A stretch of DNA of 64,000 nt, from NCBI GenBank assembly GCA_026075535.2, contig AP026550.1, positions 2,232,001 to 2,296,000 on the forward strand, given 5' to 3'. Source of the stretch: Tricholoma matsutake (Eukaryota > Basidiomycota > Agaricomycetes > Agaricales > Tricholomataceae). The translations under genes were made by a program, and so were the position numbers. Shown in pieces: positions 10,225-21,600 of this stretch (positions are counted from its first letter, which is position 1; the number at the start of each line of letters is the position of its first letter). The notes under the pieces are model-generated. The model saw nothing but the letters and a program-made list of their open reading frames with translations. It did no database searches and was not told the DNA's origin.

Positions 10225-12012
10225 GTGGTGTTCTGTTGGGAAGTGGAATCAGGTGTGGATGGGCACCATGTGATATCATGAGCACATATGGGCAAGATTT
10301 ACGATAAGCCAGGAGCAGTTCAAAGATACGGAACTTGACACCACAAGGCAAACACATCATCTTGGGCTCAATCAGAATATCTGGATTATTGATATGATGG
10401 TCATATGCTGGAATCAAAATGAACAATTATTCAGAAGTTTATGGAAAGGGCTAGACAGGTGGCTTACAACAGTGAACCTTTTGAGCATTAGAGTTGGTTA
10501 CCATGGTACATTTTGCTAGAGGTCCATATCCAAGTGCAAGGGCTGACTCTTCGATGTGGTCAATCTCCTCGGAATCTTCATTGAAGAAGGCATCAAGGTA
10601 ATCAATATCATAAGAGTCGTCCAAATAGTGTATATAGTGGTTGTGTGCATTTGTTGTATCATAGTGCTCACAGCTAAGTGAAAGTTTGAGATTCTACTAC
10701 TTGTAGCGAGGACTTGGGAGTAAATTGGCAACATACATCACAATTGGCTTGCCATGCTTATCATATTGCAGATCTAGCCGGCCTTCACATGTTTCTTTTA
10801 CAGGAATATAGCCACAATGGCGCTTGACTTGGTGCTCTGACAGAATATCATCAATATCTTGCTCAGCAGGAGGAATACTGTTGGTTCTTGAGCAGGAGCA
10901 TTACAGCCCACCCTTCGAAGGGCACTTATAAATGCAGCAGTTTTTTGAAATACATCGCGTGTTGGAGATGCAAGTGCTAGATGGTTGTCTTGATCATGGA
11001 GTAGACGTACATGCAAGTCTTCATGAGATGCAGATATGTGTTCAGTTTTCATCATTTCTATATCACTATATGGGCAGACTTTGCATCCCTGGCCTAACAC
11101 AGACATTGAAGCGGAGTAACATGATGACAAAGTTACATACGTGTGAAATGACTCTCAGTACATGGCACCAACTTTGTAGCATCTCCAATTTCATGAAGCA
11201 AGAGGCATTTAACTTCAGCGCCCTTGTGAGTCTGACCAGATGGAAGACCGAGAGAGTAGGCAAAGTTATGTGCAGGGTCCTGCCAGTTTTCAGGGTCTTG
11301 ACAAAAGAGATGGCTAGTCGGCTGGTCTACACCTGTGTTTGGATACTCAATGAAGGTATGTACATCCTCATATCTGTACAGTTGGGAAAGGGTTGTTTTA
11401 CAATTGAGTTTAACAAGTGTTTGAACATCAGATATGGGTTCTGAAGGAAAGCATGCAATAGAAAAGTGCAATGGTGACAAAGGAGACCATGGGGCTGACA
11501 AACTGGTAGTCCATGCAGGTGAGAGTGAGAGTTGAGCCATCGTAGCTGTAGGTGTAGCTCCAGCATTCATGCCTTCGATGACTCCTGAAAGCCACTCTGC
11601 AACTACAGGTGGCACCTATAGTGGCCGCGTCGAAGCATTCAAAAGATCTGCAAGGGTAACAAGCTGGTGACAAACATCCACAAGAGCCTTTGGAGTATGA
11701 AACACTGCTGTGGATGGCTCAGAGTTGGTCGCATTGAGCAGTTCAGAAATGGTAAGGCGGCGAAACATCAACTATCATGTGATGCAGCAGGTGTGTAGAC
11801 TGTGAATAGACACAGGTAGTGGATCTATTGGATTTGGGATAAAAAATACATTGGAAAATTCTATAGTGTTCCGAAATCATGTATTGCACTAGCCTGTCCT
11901 AGCCACAAGAACCATACCAAGCACATGTTGTAGCTTGGGCATTTGATGGCGGCCATGTTTTTCGCATGTTAAGGAGCCAAGTAAGCTTTAGCCTTCAATT
12001 TGTAGCAGACAG

Positions 12013-12290
12013 GAACACTGAGAGCAGACTACACATGTCGAAACAACTACAGCGGGTAAGAACAGACATCCGCACTCCAGAATCTTATACATCATGCATT
12101 TGTAGGTAGGCAGCAAGCAATCGAGACAGCTCAGACCAGAACACTGAGAACAAACTACCCCCGTTGAAATTCCATGACTGCAGCGGGTAAGAACCAAAGA
12201 ACAGCAGATGAGAGACATCTGAACTCCAGAACCTTGTGCATCGTGCCAGTTGGTTGGTAGGCAGCAAACAATCAGGACAGCTCGGGAACA
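12013..12290. repeat. Tandem duplication, about 130-150 bp unit, two copies
   Basis: Two adjacent imperfect copies share GAACACTGAGA, GCAGCGGGTAAGAAC, CTCCAGAA and GGTAGGCAGCAA, followed by GACAGCTC. The second copy has an extra AAAGAACAGCAGATGA segment. No protein is recognisable. It lies between the transposase-like gene and the Crinkler-type gene. Confidence 0.7.
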
Positions 12291-12310
12291 CAGAAAGAAC
12301 CTTCATTCCA

Positions 12311-12899
12311 AGGAGCGAGGTAAGCCAGGAATAACACTAGAAGAGGTGAACATTTGACACATAGCCGTTGACTGCTTGCAAGGGAAAAATTTCAATGTAG
12401 GTAGGTTTATTCGGGTGTTTATCAACATTTATTTCTAATGTCTATCATTGTTTGTGTGGGTACCTTTGGTTGTGGCTGTCCCAATCTCTTCCTTGTCTGC
12501 TTCTCGATGGGATTGAATTAGACAGATCGAGTCCCTCCTCAAGAGTATCCTCAGGATGTAATAGGCTATATATGTCACATCAGCCTATGGAGTATGCCTT
12601 ACTACAAAGTAGAATTCAACTAGAAACATTACCCTACTTTTTATGATGATGCCAACACACTGGGTGCAAGGCACAATACTGCCTGAAAAGTACTGTGAAA
12701 GTATCCTGACAGTATTCCTAATATTGTCAACATACTTCACTAGAGGTATTTTGACAGTATTGTGCTATATTTTGATAGTACTGAAGGTACTGAAGTAGTA
12801 TTCTAGATTGGTATGCATACTGGCAAAATATCCCTTGGTGAGTATGGTGGCAGTATTAGGAGTACTTCCAGAAGTATCTTGCTGTGCAGCCAGTGACAG
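12311..12899. other. Non-coding stretch rich in CAGTATT/AGTACT motifs
   Basis: No gene seen. From about 12660 to 12880 the motifs ACAGTATT, AGTACTG, GAAGTA and TATTTTGA recur in both orientations, suggesting a degenerate palindromic repeat or MITE. No clean terminal repeat or target duplication was found. The stretch ends just downstream (3') of the Crinkler-type gene. Confidence 0.4.
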
Positions 12900-15242
12900 T
12901 CAGAATTTTCCACCACTAACTAGACGGAGCCTGTTATCCAGAATACATACGTTCTGGAAGTTGTCCTCAAAAACAGCATGATATAATTTTGACATATCTA
13001 AGTATGCAAAGTTGTATCAGCAGAGCAATGACCAAAGAGTGAGTCCACTTACATGGGTGTTCCTTCGTTGGACGAGTAGTACGGCAGTCAACGATGATGT
13101 ATTCAGATAGAGGGAGTGCCGTCCCATATGACCCTGTTTTGGAAAACCGACCGCAATGCCTTTCGAACTGATTACCATCACGTAAAAGTTCTATCCCCCA
13201 GCCTTTGGCAGGAATATAAAAGTCTACACGTCCTTTCGCCGTTCCAAATTCAGGGAAGGTAACCAGTGACCCTTTTGAAAGAGTGTGACTGCAGCGATAC
13301 AGTTCGTCCTGATACTGTGCTTCGGGTAGTCGCTGAATACAACCGGGACCTATTCTTCGTTCAGCCAAGAGAAGGCGCGGGGAGAACAGGTGAAAGACGT
13401 CAATCACAAAGTCCAGAAGACTGTTTGATTGGAATTGGGTTGGGGGGAGACTGTCCGACAGCTTCCACTCCACATACCAGCGGTGAAGCGACGATGGGAA
13501 GAAGTACCCGACGTCGTCTGGTAAATTGATGACACCAAGGTTGTCTGTGTGGAAAATAAAACTCCGAAGAAGGATAATGCTTGATGACAAGATCGTTAAA
13601 CTCGCATCGGGTGAAAAGGAGTCCAGTGGGTGGGAGGCCATCCTCATGGGCAACATGACGCAAAGTGACCCGCTGGGGATCAGGGATGACCATTGGGGTC
13701 CCATTTATGCTGATACGCGACGTTGGGCTGCCATAGCTAGCAAAGATGATCGCGCGACGTTCCTCGTGGTCATGCATGGATTTGAAAAATTCGCCCCAGA
13801 GTTGTGCGTCTTCGTACGACAATTGCGCTTCGTCAAAGATGAACACTGTTTTCTCACGTTCTACCCAGCCTTGGTGTTCAAGATAGGATCGATAGTTGCC
13901 ACTCTCTTTTACGTCTTTCAGTGGCCACCCATAAATCCAAATAATGCGTACATTAGGGTCTTTCTGGGAAATATGATCAGCGAGTAGTTGGGCGAGCACC
14001 GTCTTGCCGCTCGCAGGAGTCCCACGAACCTGTATGGAGTGAGCAGGGATTTCCAGAATATTCAACGTAATAACAATACCTGAACGAAGGCATATTTCTT
14101 GAGTCGCTCGTACAGTGCTGCAACTGTATCGCTTCGCGGAGAGGCATTTACTGAGGTCTCTGTGAGCGATGAGAGGGCGAAAAGTTATTGTGCTTACATG
14201 GAGCTGAGAGAAATGAGGGAGACAAGCGGGTCCGTTTGAAAGGTCTGGAGTCTATTGTGGAAAATGGCAGCGAGTTGGACATAAGAGCCAACCAAAGGTA
14301 AAGGAATAATGAGGGGGAAAGAAAATTCGTGCGGGTGGGAGCACGGGGATGGCGGAACGCCATTTGGCAGTCAGGCAACGGAGGAGACGAGACGCAGAAG
14401 ATGAAGGACGATATCGATGGAAGGGGAAACATCGGAAGGGATGAAGGGAACAAGTAGGTGACAGATGAACAAAGCATAGAGAGATGAGATGAGGAGAACA
14501 TGCGGGAGGAGGCAGTCCGGAGCGGCGAGCGAATCGCGTTTGGGAGGCGGCGAAACGAATAAATGACATTGTTACGCACAAAGAGTAGATGATATGGCCG
14601 GCACCAGACGCGACGACGGCAAAATGCCAATCCCAGCAGGAGAATGAAATGGAATATCGAGGAAATTGAGGCGAACAACGAGTTGGCGAACATTGAAGGG
14701 ATGGCGAACATTGAAGGGAAGACGAAAGGGGAGGTGAGGATAGCAGGATGAGATAGGAGCGATGAGGACGATCGAAACAAAGATGCACAAGTGAGGTGAG
14801 AAGTTCAACGATATCGTCAGTTTGCTTATAAGGAACGATGAGCCAGCGGTACTCACCAGAGCGCTGAACCACAATGTGGAGATGCTTTCGGGAATGCGGT
14901 TCGGGAAATAGCTCCCCCACCTCTTCTTCAGAACTCAACTCTCTTGAACACTCGGCGATGTTACCCAGGGCCGCTAATCGCTGCGATGATCTGGACCGAT
15001 AGGAACCATCACATCGAGCTGAAAGAGAGTCAGAAGGCGCACGCCCTTGGTATTAATGAAACAACCTTCCGAAGCGTCAGACCGTCGGGGTTTGCGCCAT
15101 CGAGAATGTTAATTCTCTTCTGAATCGCTGCCTTCAATCGAATAACGTTGGCATCAATCGGAGTGTCGATGAGGTCGTATGGCTTTGCCAGTGGATCGCC
15201 TTCCAGGAAGCACATAAGTGTGCGATATACTTGTGAAGACAT
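12900..15242 (-). pseudogene. Crinkler (CRN)-type gene: ubiquitin-like header, P-loop NTPase, REase-fold nuclease
   Basis: Reads on the minus strand from ATG 15242 to TGA 12900. Exon 1 (15242 to ~15066) and exon 2 (~14980-14857) give the ubiquitin-like CRN header: LMCFLEGDPL, IRLKAAIQKRI, LTLRK, ELFPEPHSRKHLHIVVQ. Exon 3 (14159-14080) gives ALYERLKKYAFVQ. Then come the P-loop RGTPASGKT, Walker B VFIFDEAQLSY and sensor-like IIFASYGSPTSR. The last part has LHRWYVEWKL, ERRIGPGCIQR and the nuclease motif GRVDFYIP...WGIELLRDG, then IIVDCR. A 55-nt intron (13052-12998) joins in phase to a final exon ending VSGGKF. Introns 14856-14160 and 13052-12998 have canonical ends and keep frame. Near 13545-13575 the frame changes, and about 100 residues of the usual NTPase lid region are missing, so I call it a probable pseudogene. 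The family is held to act as nucleus-targeted NTPase-nuclease effectors or conflict proteins (established for the CRN/CR class). The role here is inferred. Confidence 0.82.
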
Positions 15243-15378
15243 GGCGGAGAACACTGAAGGAAAGCGGTATTGAACAAGAGGTGGGCGAGGGTTAAAGTTT
15301 GAAGCTTGAAGGAGGAAAGGGACTGTTGGACTGGAATTCACTCATCGCAATAGGGAGACTGAGCGTCGTGGGCGGAGA

Positions 15379-16905
15379 TTGAATCTTGACTCAGTAATCA
15401 TAACGTCGACTCCGGCGACCGTTCCACGACCTGACCTCCTTATGGATTGGATGAACGCCCTGCTTAAATCTCGTCCCTCATGGGAAGTTGTATGGGCGCC
15501 TCAGAAGAAAGGGAAAGATCGTCGGATGATCGTACGTTTCCGTGTCGCCGATACGAAAGAGAAAGTCCCTGCCGGCGCTACTGACAAGATTCGTGCTCAC
15601 CTTGAATCTAAAGGCCATAGAACTATTGGCGGATATATCTCCTACAATGGCCTAGTCGACGTCACACTCGCTGACACTCACTCAGTCGATTCCATCCTCG
15701 ACTCAAGTTACTACATCATCCCATCGCTATCCAAAGAAGGAATTCATGTCTCCCCTTCCAAATTCATCCCAATCAACAACCCCTTCGAACTTTGTATTGG
15801 TGGCCTCAACGACTACGAAGGCCTACACGAGATCATCGAAAAATGGCTCTACTACAAATACGTTCACGACGACATTTCCAAAACCACCCGTGTCTTTGAC
15901 ACTCGCATGTCTCATGATCCCGAGTACTTTATCTTCACGATGGACTCTTGGGAATCTACTCTTATCGTTCTGAAGGACACTCAAGCCTTTCGTGCCTATT
16001 TCTTTCACTCCCCGCATTTGACTGACCCTAAACTCCTCTTTGAATCAAACTCTTCTGGTTTCGCCCGTAAAAGCACCGCCACAACTATTGACGCTGGAGC
16101 TGGTGTTGTCAATGATGCGATCACTGAACTGAAGCGCGACCTTGGTGATTTCCGAAAAGAGCAAAACGAGAACAATAGCATGGTTCAACGACAAGTTGCC
16201 TCTATCCACGTCAACATGGAGAACCAAACCAACGCGGTCGCCCTCATCGGAAACCAACTCCAACAATTCGGTCTCTTGCTCCTTGCCAGCCGTGACGAGA
16301 AGGCAAAATCTCCGCTATCGACAACAACCTCGTGTTCGAGACTCAATGCCTTCGAACCACAGAGGACCCTGCGGAAAAGGCTGCAATTAAGGCCAACATC
16401 ACTATCCTTCAGACTGAACGACGTGAACAAACTCAACGACTCGCGAAAGCAAGTGATATCACTTTGAGGCTCATTGGTCCTGCTCCCGGAACCATCGTCT
16501 CGACTCCCCCTGCTCAGAACCCCATTCAAACGCCCCGGATCACCGTGTCCAACACTAACAGTCCCATCATCTCGACCCCCTCTGCTCAACTCCCTGTTCA
16601 AACGCCCTGTATCACTGTGTCCAGCACTGACAATCCCATCACCCCCCTTATCCCACCGGGCTTTTTCCCCGCCAACCCTGCTCCACCCAACTTTTCGTTC
16701 ACGATGGCCACTCCTACTCCCACAGCAAAGCTCGCTACTGCTACCAAGCGCAGTAAACTAGTTCACCCACTTGAAACGCCCTAAGTCAATGGATCGCCAC
16801 ACCATGACTCGGAGCGCATCAAAAAATGCGCTTATCACTCAAACCGGAGAAGATGTGGATATGGATATGTTCAGTGATGATTCTGAAACTACGGTACGCC
16901 CCTCT
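15379..16905 (+). pseudogene. LINE-1 ORF1 (nucleic-acid-binding, gag-like)
   Basis: ORF1 of the LINE, expected to coat the RNA. The 362-codon frame (first ATG about 15442) shows LLMDWMNALLKSRPSWEVVW and a coiled-coil-prone stretch DAITELKRDLGDFRKEQNEN. The frame then shifts near 16315 into MFETQCLRTTEDPAEK and a Pro/Thr/Ser-rich tail with two similar repeats (PIQTPRITVSNTNSPI, PVQTPCITVSSTDNPI). It continues to an acidic end (DVDMDMFSDDSETT) near 16890. No zinc knuckle is visible. At least one frameshift makes it a pseudogene. Confidence 0.7.
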
Positions 16906-17169
16906 TTGTGATGGGCTCTCCCTTTTTAACCACGGTCTGTGCTGATCAAGGTCAACGCTACATCGTCGGCTCAAGGCCCTTAGTCGCTGTTAGTCGGGAT
17001 ACTGTGAATGCGTGTGACAAGTTGGGATGGACTGATCAGCTGGGCCGTGATTGTGTTACTAAAACTTTATCTAGAAAACTTTTATGTCGTAGCCACGATG
17101 CCGTCATTTATTATCTGTGTTGTTGTCGCGCTGATCTTACTCTGTTCCATCAGTAGTACTGCGGCAACT

Positions 17170-18103
17170 GCAACATCAGCAGGATCTCTATCCCTATATG
17201 CCCTCAACACTAACGGTTTTGTTCATTCAATGAAAATAGATGCTACCAACAGAGCTATCTATATCCCATAGAAACCCAGATATTATTGTCATTTCCGAAA
17301 CTAAAACTAATACTTCAGGTTCTTCCAAAATATCCTACAATGACTATCAGTTCTTCGAAGAATGAGGTACCGCTGTAATCGGCCATCACCTATACAAATG
17401 GGGGATTATTCTCGGTGTCAAAAAAGGAATCATGGTCTCTCAACGTGTGCCTATCAATCACCCAGCTCTCATTGGAAGACTGATTGCTGTTGATATCGTG
17501 ATCCCGCTGGACACAGGACAAGGTTTTACTCATTGTATTTTTGCTGTTTACGCGCCTTGGGATGTTGATGATACAACAGAGACAGCTGCCTTTTGGGCCG
17601 AGGCCACCAAACTTTGCTTGAATACCCCAAATCCCTGGATGCTACTTGGTGATCTCAATGCCACTGTCACTCAAGCCGAGCGCAAATCTGGAGGCACTGA
17701 TGCACATACCCACTTCAACAACTTCCTACGACTATCCAATGGCTTCGATCTATGGTCTGCTAATCCTGAACGCTCTCGATTCACTGATTGGACATGCAAA
17801 CCCTGCTTATCCATGGACAGAGGGAGCATCATTGATCGCATTGCCACCTCCTCTGGCTGCTTCCTTGACTCTGAGATGCGAGTTGCAGATGGGCATCATG
17901 ACTATGTGCCTATGACCAATCATAGAGCTGTTATCGGACGCCTCATCCTCAAACCTCCCAACAGGAACTCAGCTCGATGCTTACATGACATACCCACTCC
18001 CATTCTCAACAATCCTCGCATCAAATTCCCTAACACCAAGGACAAATATCTCTTTCAAGTGTATCGTGACAAGATGGATACAAAAATCAAGCTTGCTGGT
18101 CTA
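17170..18103 (+). pseudogene. LINE-1 ORF2, endonuclease part
   Basis: APE-type endonuclease that nicks target DNA. Motifs in order: YALNTNGF near 17200; PDIIVISETKT near 17280, with the catalytic Glu, after a frameshift near 17265; a TGA at 17365-17367; ILGVKKGIM; YAPWDVDD; LLGDLNATV near 17645; GSIIDRIATS near 17830; MTNHRAV near 17912. The last motif is normally (S/T)DH. Here Asp is Asn (AAT at 17918-17920 after C, a CpG transition), which should inactivate it. The frame runs into the GTCTA target duplication at 18099-18103. Confidence 0.85.
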
Positions 18104-18247
18104 TGTTAGAGCGACACCCACTATCTGCTAGCTAGACTGTGCAGGTTCTCTCTACAAGAAGGGGGCAGGATCCACGTGCGTGATGGGGGAATTGATGGTT
18201 TTGATGTGAGGGTTATTAATAGATGAGTTTGTTGACAAAGGCCTTTC

Positions 18248-18447
18248 TGTGGTGACCTGGGGCTTGACCCCGCATTTGTATATATTATATTTCTTTGCTA
18301 TTGACCTGGCTGGCCCCTATAAAGGGACCAGCCTTCTATTTACATAAGTGATCTTTTTTACTACCACCTCGAGTACACACTATAAATATATGTTAGTCAT
18401 GTTTAGCTCCTGTGTGATATTAAGGGACCCCCCTACGACTCACTACA
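18248..18447 (+). repeat. 5' LTR of gypsy C (200 bp)
   Basis: Direct repeat of 28757-28956. It contains a TATA-like TATATTATAT near 18280 and CTATAAAG near 18318. Differences from the 3' copy include CTGG/CCGG, CGCA/CACA, GTGA/GCGA, and GTCATG against GTTGTG, where both could derive from CG. Confidence 0.93.
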
Positions 18448-18671
18448 CTTTTCTAAACAATAAAACTCATATAGAGTTAAGCTCGACATCGCTCCATCAG
18501 CGATCATCATCAACATGACCCTGAACTTCTCCTGCGAGGGGAGAAAATTCTCAATGCGATCAGCGATGGAAGCATATCCATCACTAGGACCCAAATCAAG
18601 TTTCTTTGCACTTGACTCTTTGCTTTTTGCCTGCTGCTACAACTGAAATTCCTTTTCTCCATTGCTGAAGA

Positions 18672-21600
18672 TTGTACCTCAAGAACGAGACCATGGTTTT
18701 GACCAGGGCCAAGAACAAGAACAAGCTGAAGCCTGCTCCCAAGCAGGACACGCAAGGTAAATCTCATCCATCGCCATCAGGGTCGGATTCCCCTTGGCGC
18801 ACTCCGAAAGATTTGGCTGGATCCCATCCACTCGAGGCACATACAAGCACCTTGAGAAACGACATTTCTCCTACTAGGGACTTTCAGACCCTCGAAGCGC
18901 ATACAGCCACTTCGAGAAATCTTGATTCCTCTGCCCTCGGCCCACACCATTGATGGCCCACCGTCAAGGATGCCGATGACAGCGAACCCAAATCCAGAAA
19001 ATCTTTCTCATCAAACAACAGTCGACGAGACACTCATTCCAATCCAGGACCTCCTCCTGGCTTGCAGAAGCTTTCTCCTCTGGATGAATTGACCCCAGAG
19101 CCCAACAACCACTGGATTACCCCCGGTAGTGGTATTGATCTTCCCCGCAACAGCCAGATGTACGAAACACCTGGATTATTCCCTGCCGTATGGCCAGATT
19201 TAACAGCATTGGCACCTGCAACACCAATGAACACTGACAATTGGCTGTGCCGACGCCTAGAGAAAAGACCCCTTGAGGCCAAACCTTGAGAGGATGAATC
19301 GGATGACGAATTTGGAGCTGAGCATTTTGCTCAGATCGCAACGGATATGTTTACCCATTGCATGGATGCAAGAGATTTCGAACTGATTAAGTTGGAAAAC
19401 CAACTTAAAGATCTGGCGTTAAGTTACGGCAGTCACTTTGCCCATAGGGAAATAATCAACCCTACTATACCTCATTCCCCAGCAATGGAATGAGATCCCA
19501 ACCCTGTCCAACCTTGTTCCACTAACCCAGCGGAACGAGAACATCCTTCCAGCCACAGACCCCCGAGTTACCTTGTAAATTACCTTCTAAAAAGAAGGTA
19601 CACTATATCAACAACAACAGGATTGTCCTTCAAAGGACACACGATGGCGATATCCAAGACGGACATCCCACTTCGATCCCCAATCAGGGGATCCATTTCG
19701 ACAAAGATGGTCAACCTTGGGATAAGGATGACCCTTCATCTTGCCATCAAAAGCGAGAGAGCCCACCATCTGTTAATTCCAGATGGCCTGCGCAGAGTCA
19801 TGCAGGCCATGGAGGACCACCAGATGGAGATGGGTCTGAGGATGATGGTAATGGAAGTGATAGCGACTTGACATATTGCACGTTGAGCAACGAGAGTACC
19901 GAACATTCTTCCTGATTCGATTTGAGGTGTCCCACAGAAACTGGTCAAATCCCCGATGAGGAGTGCAAACACACACTTCTTCCAGATGTACCCCATCTGG
20001 ACATTCTGGTACCCCACGAGAATCAAGTAGCCCTTACTGGTCTACATCTTCCTATCCCGATTCTTATCGAGTTAAAGGCTCTCGCCGTCCCTCAAAATAT
20101 TTGAGGGACATCCATACCAAGATACATAGACAGATCGACAACAAGGTCTCTGTCTTGACAGAAATTCCTGCCACTGGAGGCAAGAACAGTCCCTGAGTTC
20201 CCAATCCGTCAAAGTACGGCGGATTACCTGACACTAAGACCTTTGAAAGATGGCTGAATGCCCTCCTTCGGTGGTTGAAGGTGAACAAGGTGTGCGGCCC
20301 TGAGCTGGACTCAGACCGCATTGAGTATACAGCGATGTTCCTGGAGAACACTGCCCTCACTTGGTTTGAAGATAGCGCTGACGGGGCATACCATCAACGA
20401 TCAGCCTGGACTTTCACAGAAGTTGTCACTGGCCTATACGACCAGTTTGTGCATGAAAATGCAACCCATGATGTGACCAACAAATTCTGGCACGTCGAGT
20501 ATAACGCCAATGAGAGTGTTATGGGCTATTACCACAAACTGGAGCGCTATGCTACTAGGATGATACAGGCACCCAATCCATTTACATTCAAGATGCAATT
20601 GGTGACTGGGTTGCCCACAAGCGTCATATCCTTTGTACTAGACAAAGGATGTTGTGCTGAGACAAGCTCAGTGCAAGATATCCTACACTTTGCCTGCCAG
20701 GCGGAGGAAATCAGTAAGATGAGAAAACACTGATAGGTCCACCTTGTTGTTCAAGCTCGGAAAACACATCTACGATCGTTGTCGAAGCTCTATGAACCCA
20801 TACAAACCCCTCCAAAGCTCTATGAACCCCTCTGAAGCTCTACGAACCTCTCCAAAGTCACAAGAATGCTTCGAAATTCTTCACAACACTTTGAAACTCT
20901 TCGCAACACCTCAAAATTCTTTGTATGCCTTTGGCTGCCATAATACAATTCCCCCGACCTTCGTACAGCTCAGGATATACACTTAAAACATTGTCAACAA
21001 GTTCTGAACCAATTTTGAGCAATACAAACCAATTTTGAGCAATAGCTATTTGACGGTCGATCTGACAGGTGACGTCTAGATGGCCTCACATCCTTCCTCT
21101 GACTTGTGTTATACCATCTGAAGCCATTTTGTGGGTTTTGTTTGGGTTTCCGGGTTGAGCATCATCAACACTTCAATGAAAAGAAGCATATAATGGATTC
21201 CACCAAGTCGAGAAGAGCACATCCTCTTTGACTAAAGCTTCTAAAACAAAAGAACCTTCTCCCAAACAGTCTCATGACCAATCCCAGGATCATTCTCAAA
21301 AACACAATAAGAACTATTGTGATAGCTCTAAATATCTGGGGTCAAAGTATCCTACCAAGGAGCTTCGAAGTCACGGTGATAGTGATTGCCATAACAAAGA
21401 TTGTCGTGATACTCGACATCGCGCGTCTGGAGGGAAACCATCCAGACACTCCGGATCCAAATCAGACAAAAGGTCTGATGACAAGAAGAACCTGATTTGT
21501 TACAGCTGTGGAGGTCCACACTACTCCACAGATAAGGGCTGCCCTAAGTACAGACAGCCCAAACCGTTGGCTAAGATGTATGCCACTCGAGAAGGATCAG

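Larger units (their letters stand above)
4798..11770 (-). pseudogene. Transposase-like gene of a dispersed Agaricomycete family, split by two insertions
   Basis: Two blocks on the minus strand read as one ancestral protein. The N-terminal block (about 11770-10225) starts MFRRLTISELL and shows HNFAYSLGLPSG, KGAEVKCLLL, VPCTESH, GCKVCPYSD and PTRDVFQKTAAFISALRR, then a later block with CGVKFRIFELL. The C-terminal block (about 7190-4800) shows LHWVANQHRGQAKG near 5500 and NLIESAHSNINQEG near 4970. I recognise this order from a multicopy, unnamed Agaricomycete family that resembles MULE or KDZ-type transposon proteins. That assignment is from memory and uncertain. A hAT-type MITE and a P450-carrying LTR element interrupt it, and frameshifts and stops are common, so it is a pseudogene. 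Gypsy A abuts its 3' end. Confidence 0.6.

Noticed and set aside
14148..14938. Three overlapping long ORFs within the Crinkler gene
   Set aside because: They fall in the predicted 697-nt intron, except for the header exon, and encode CT-rich low-complexity text.
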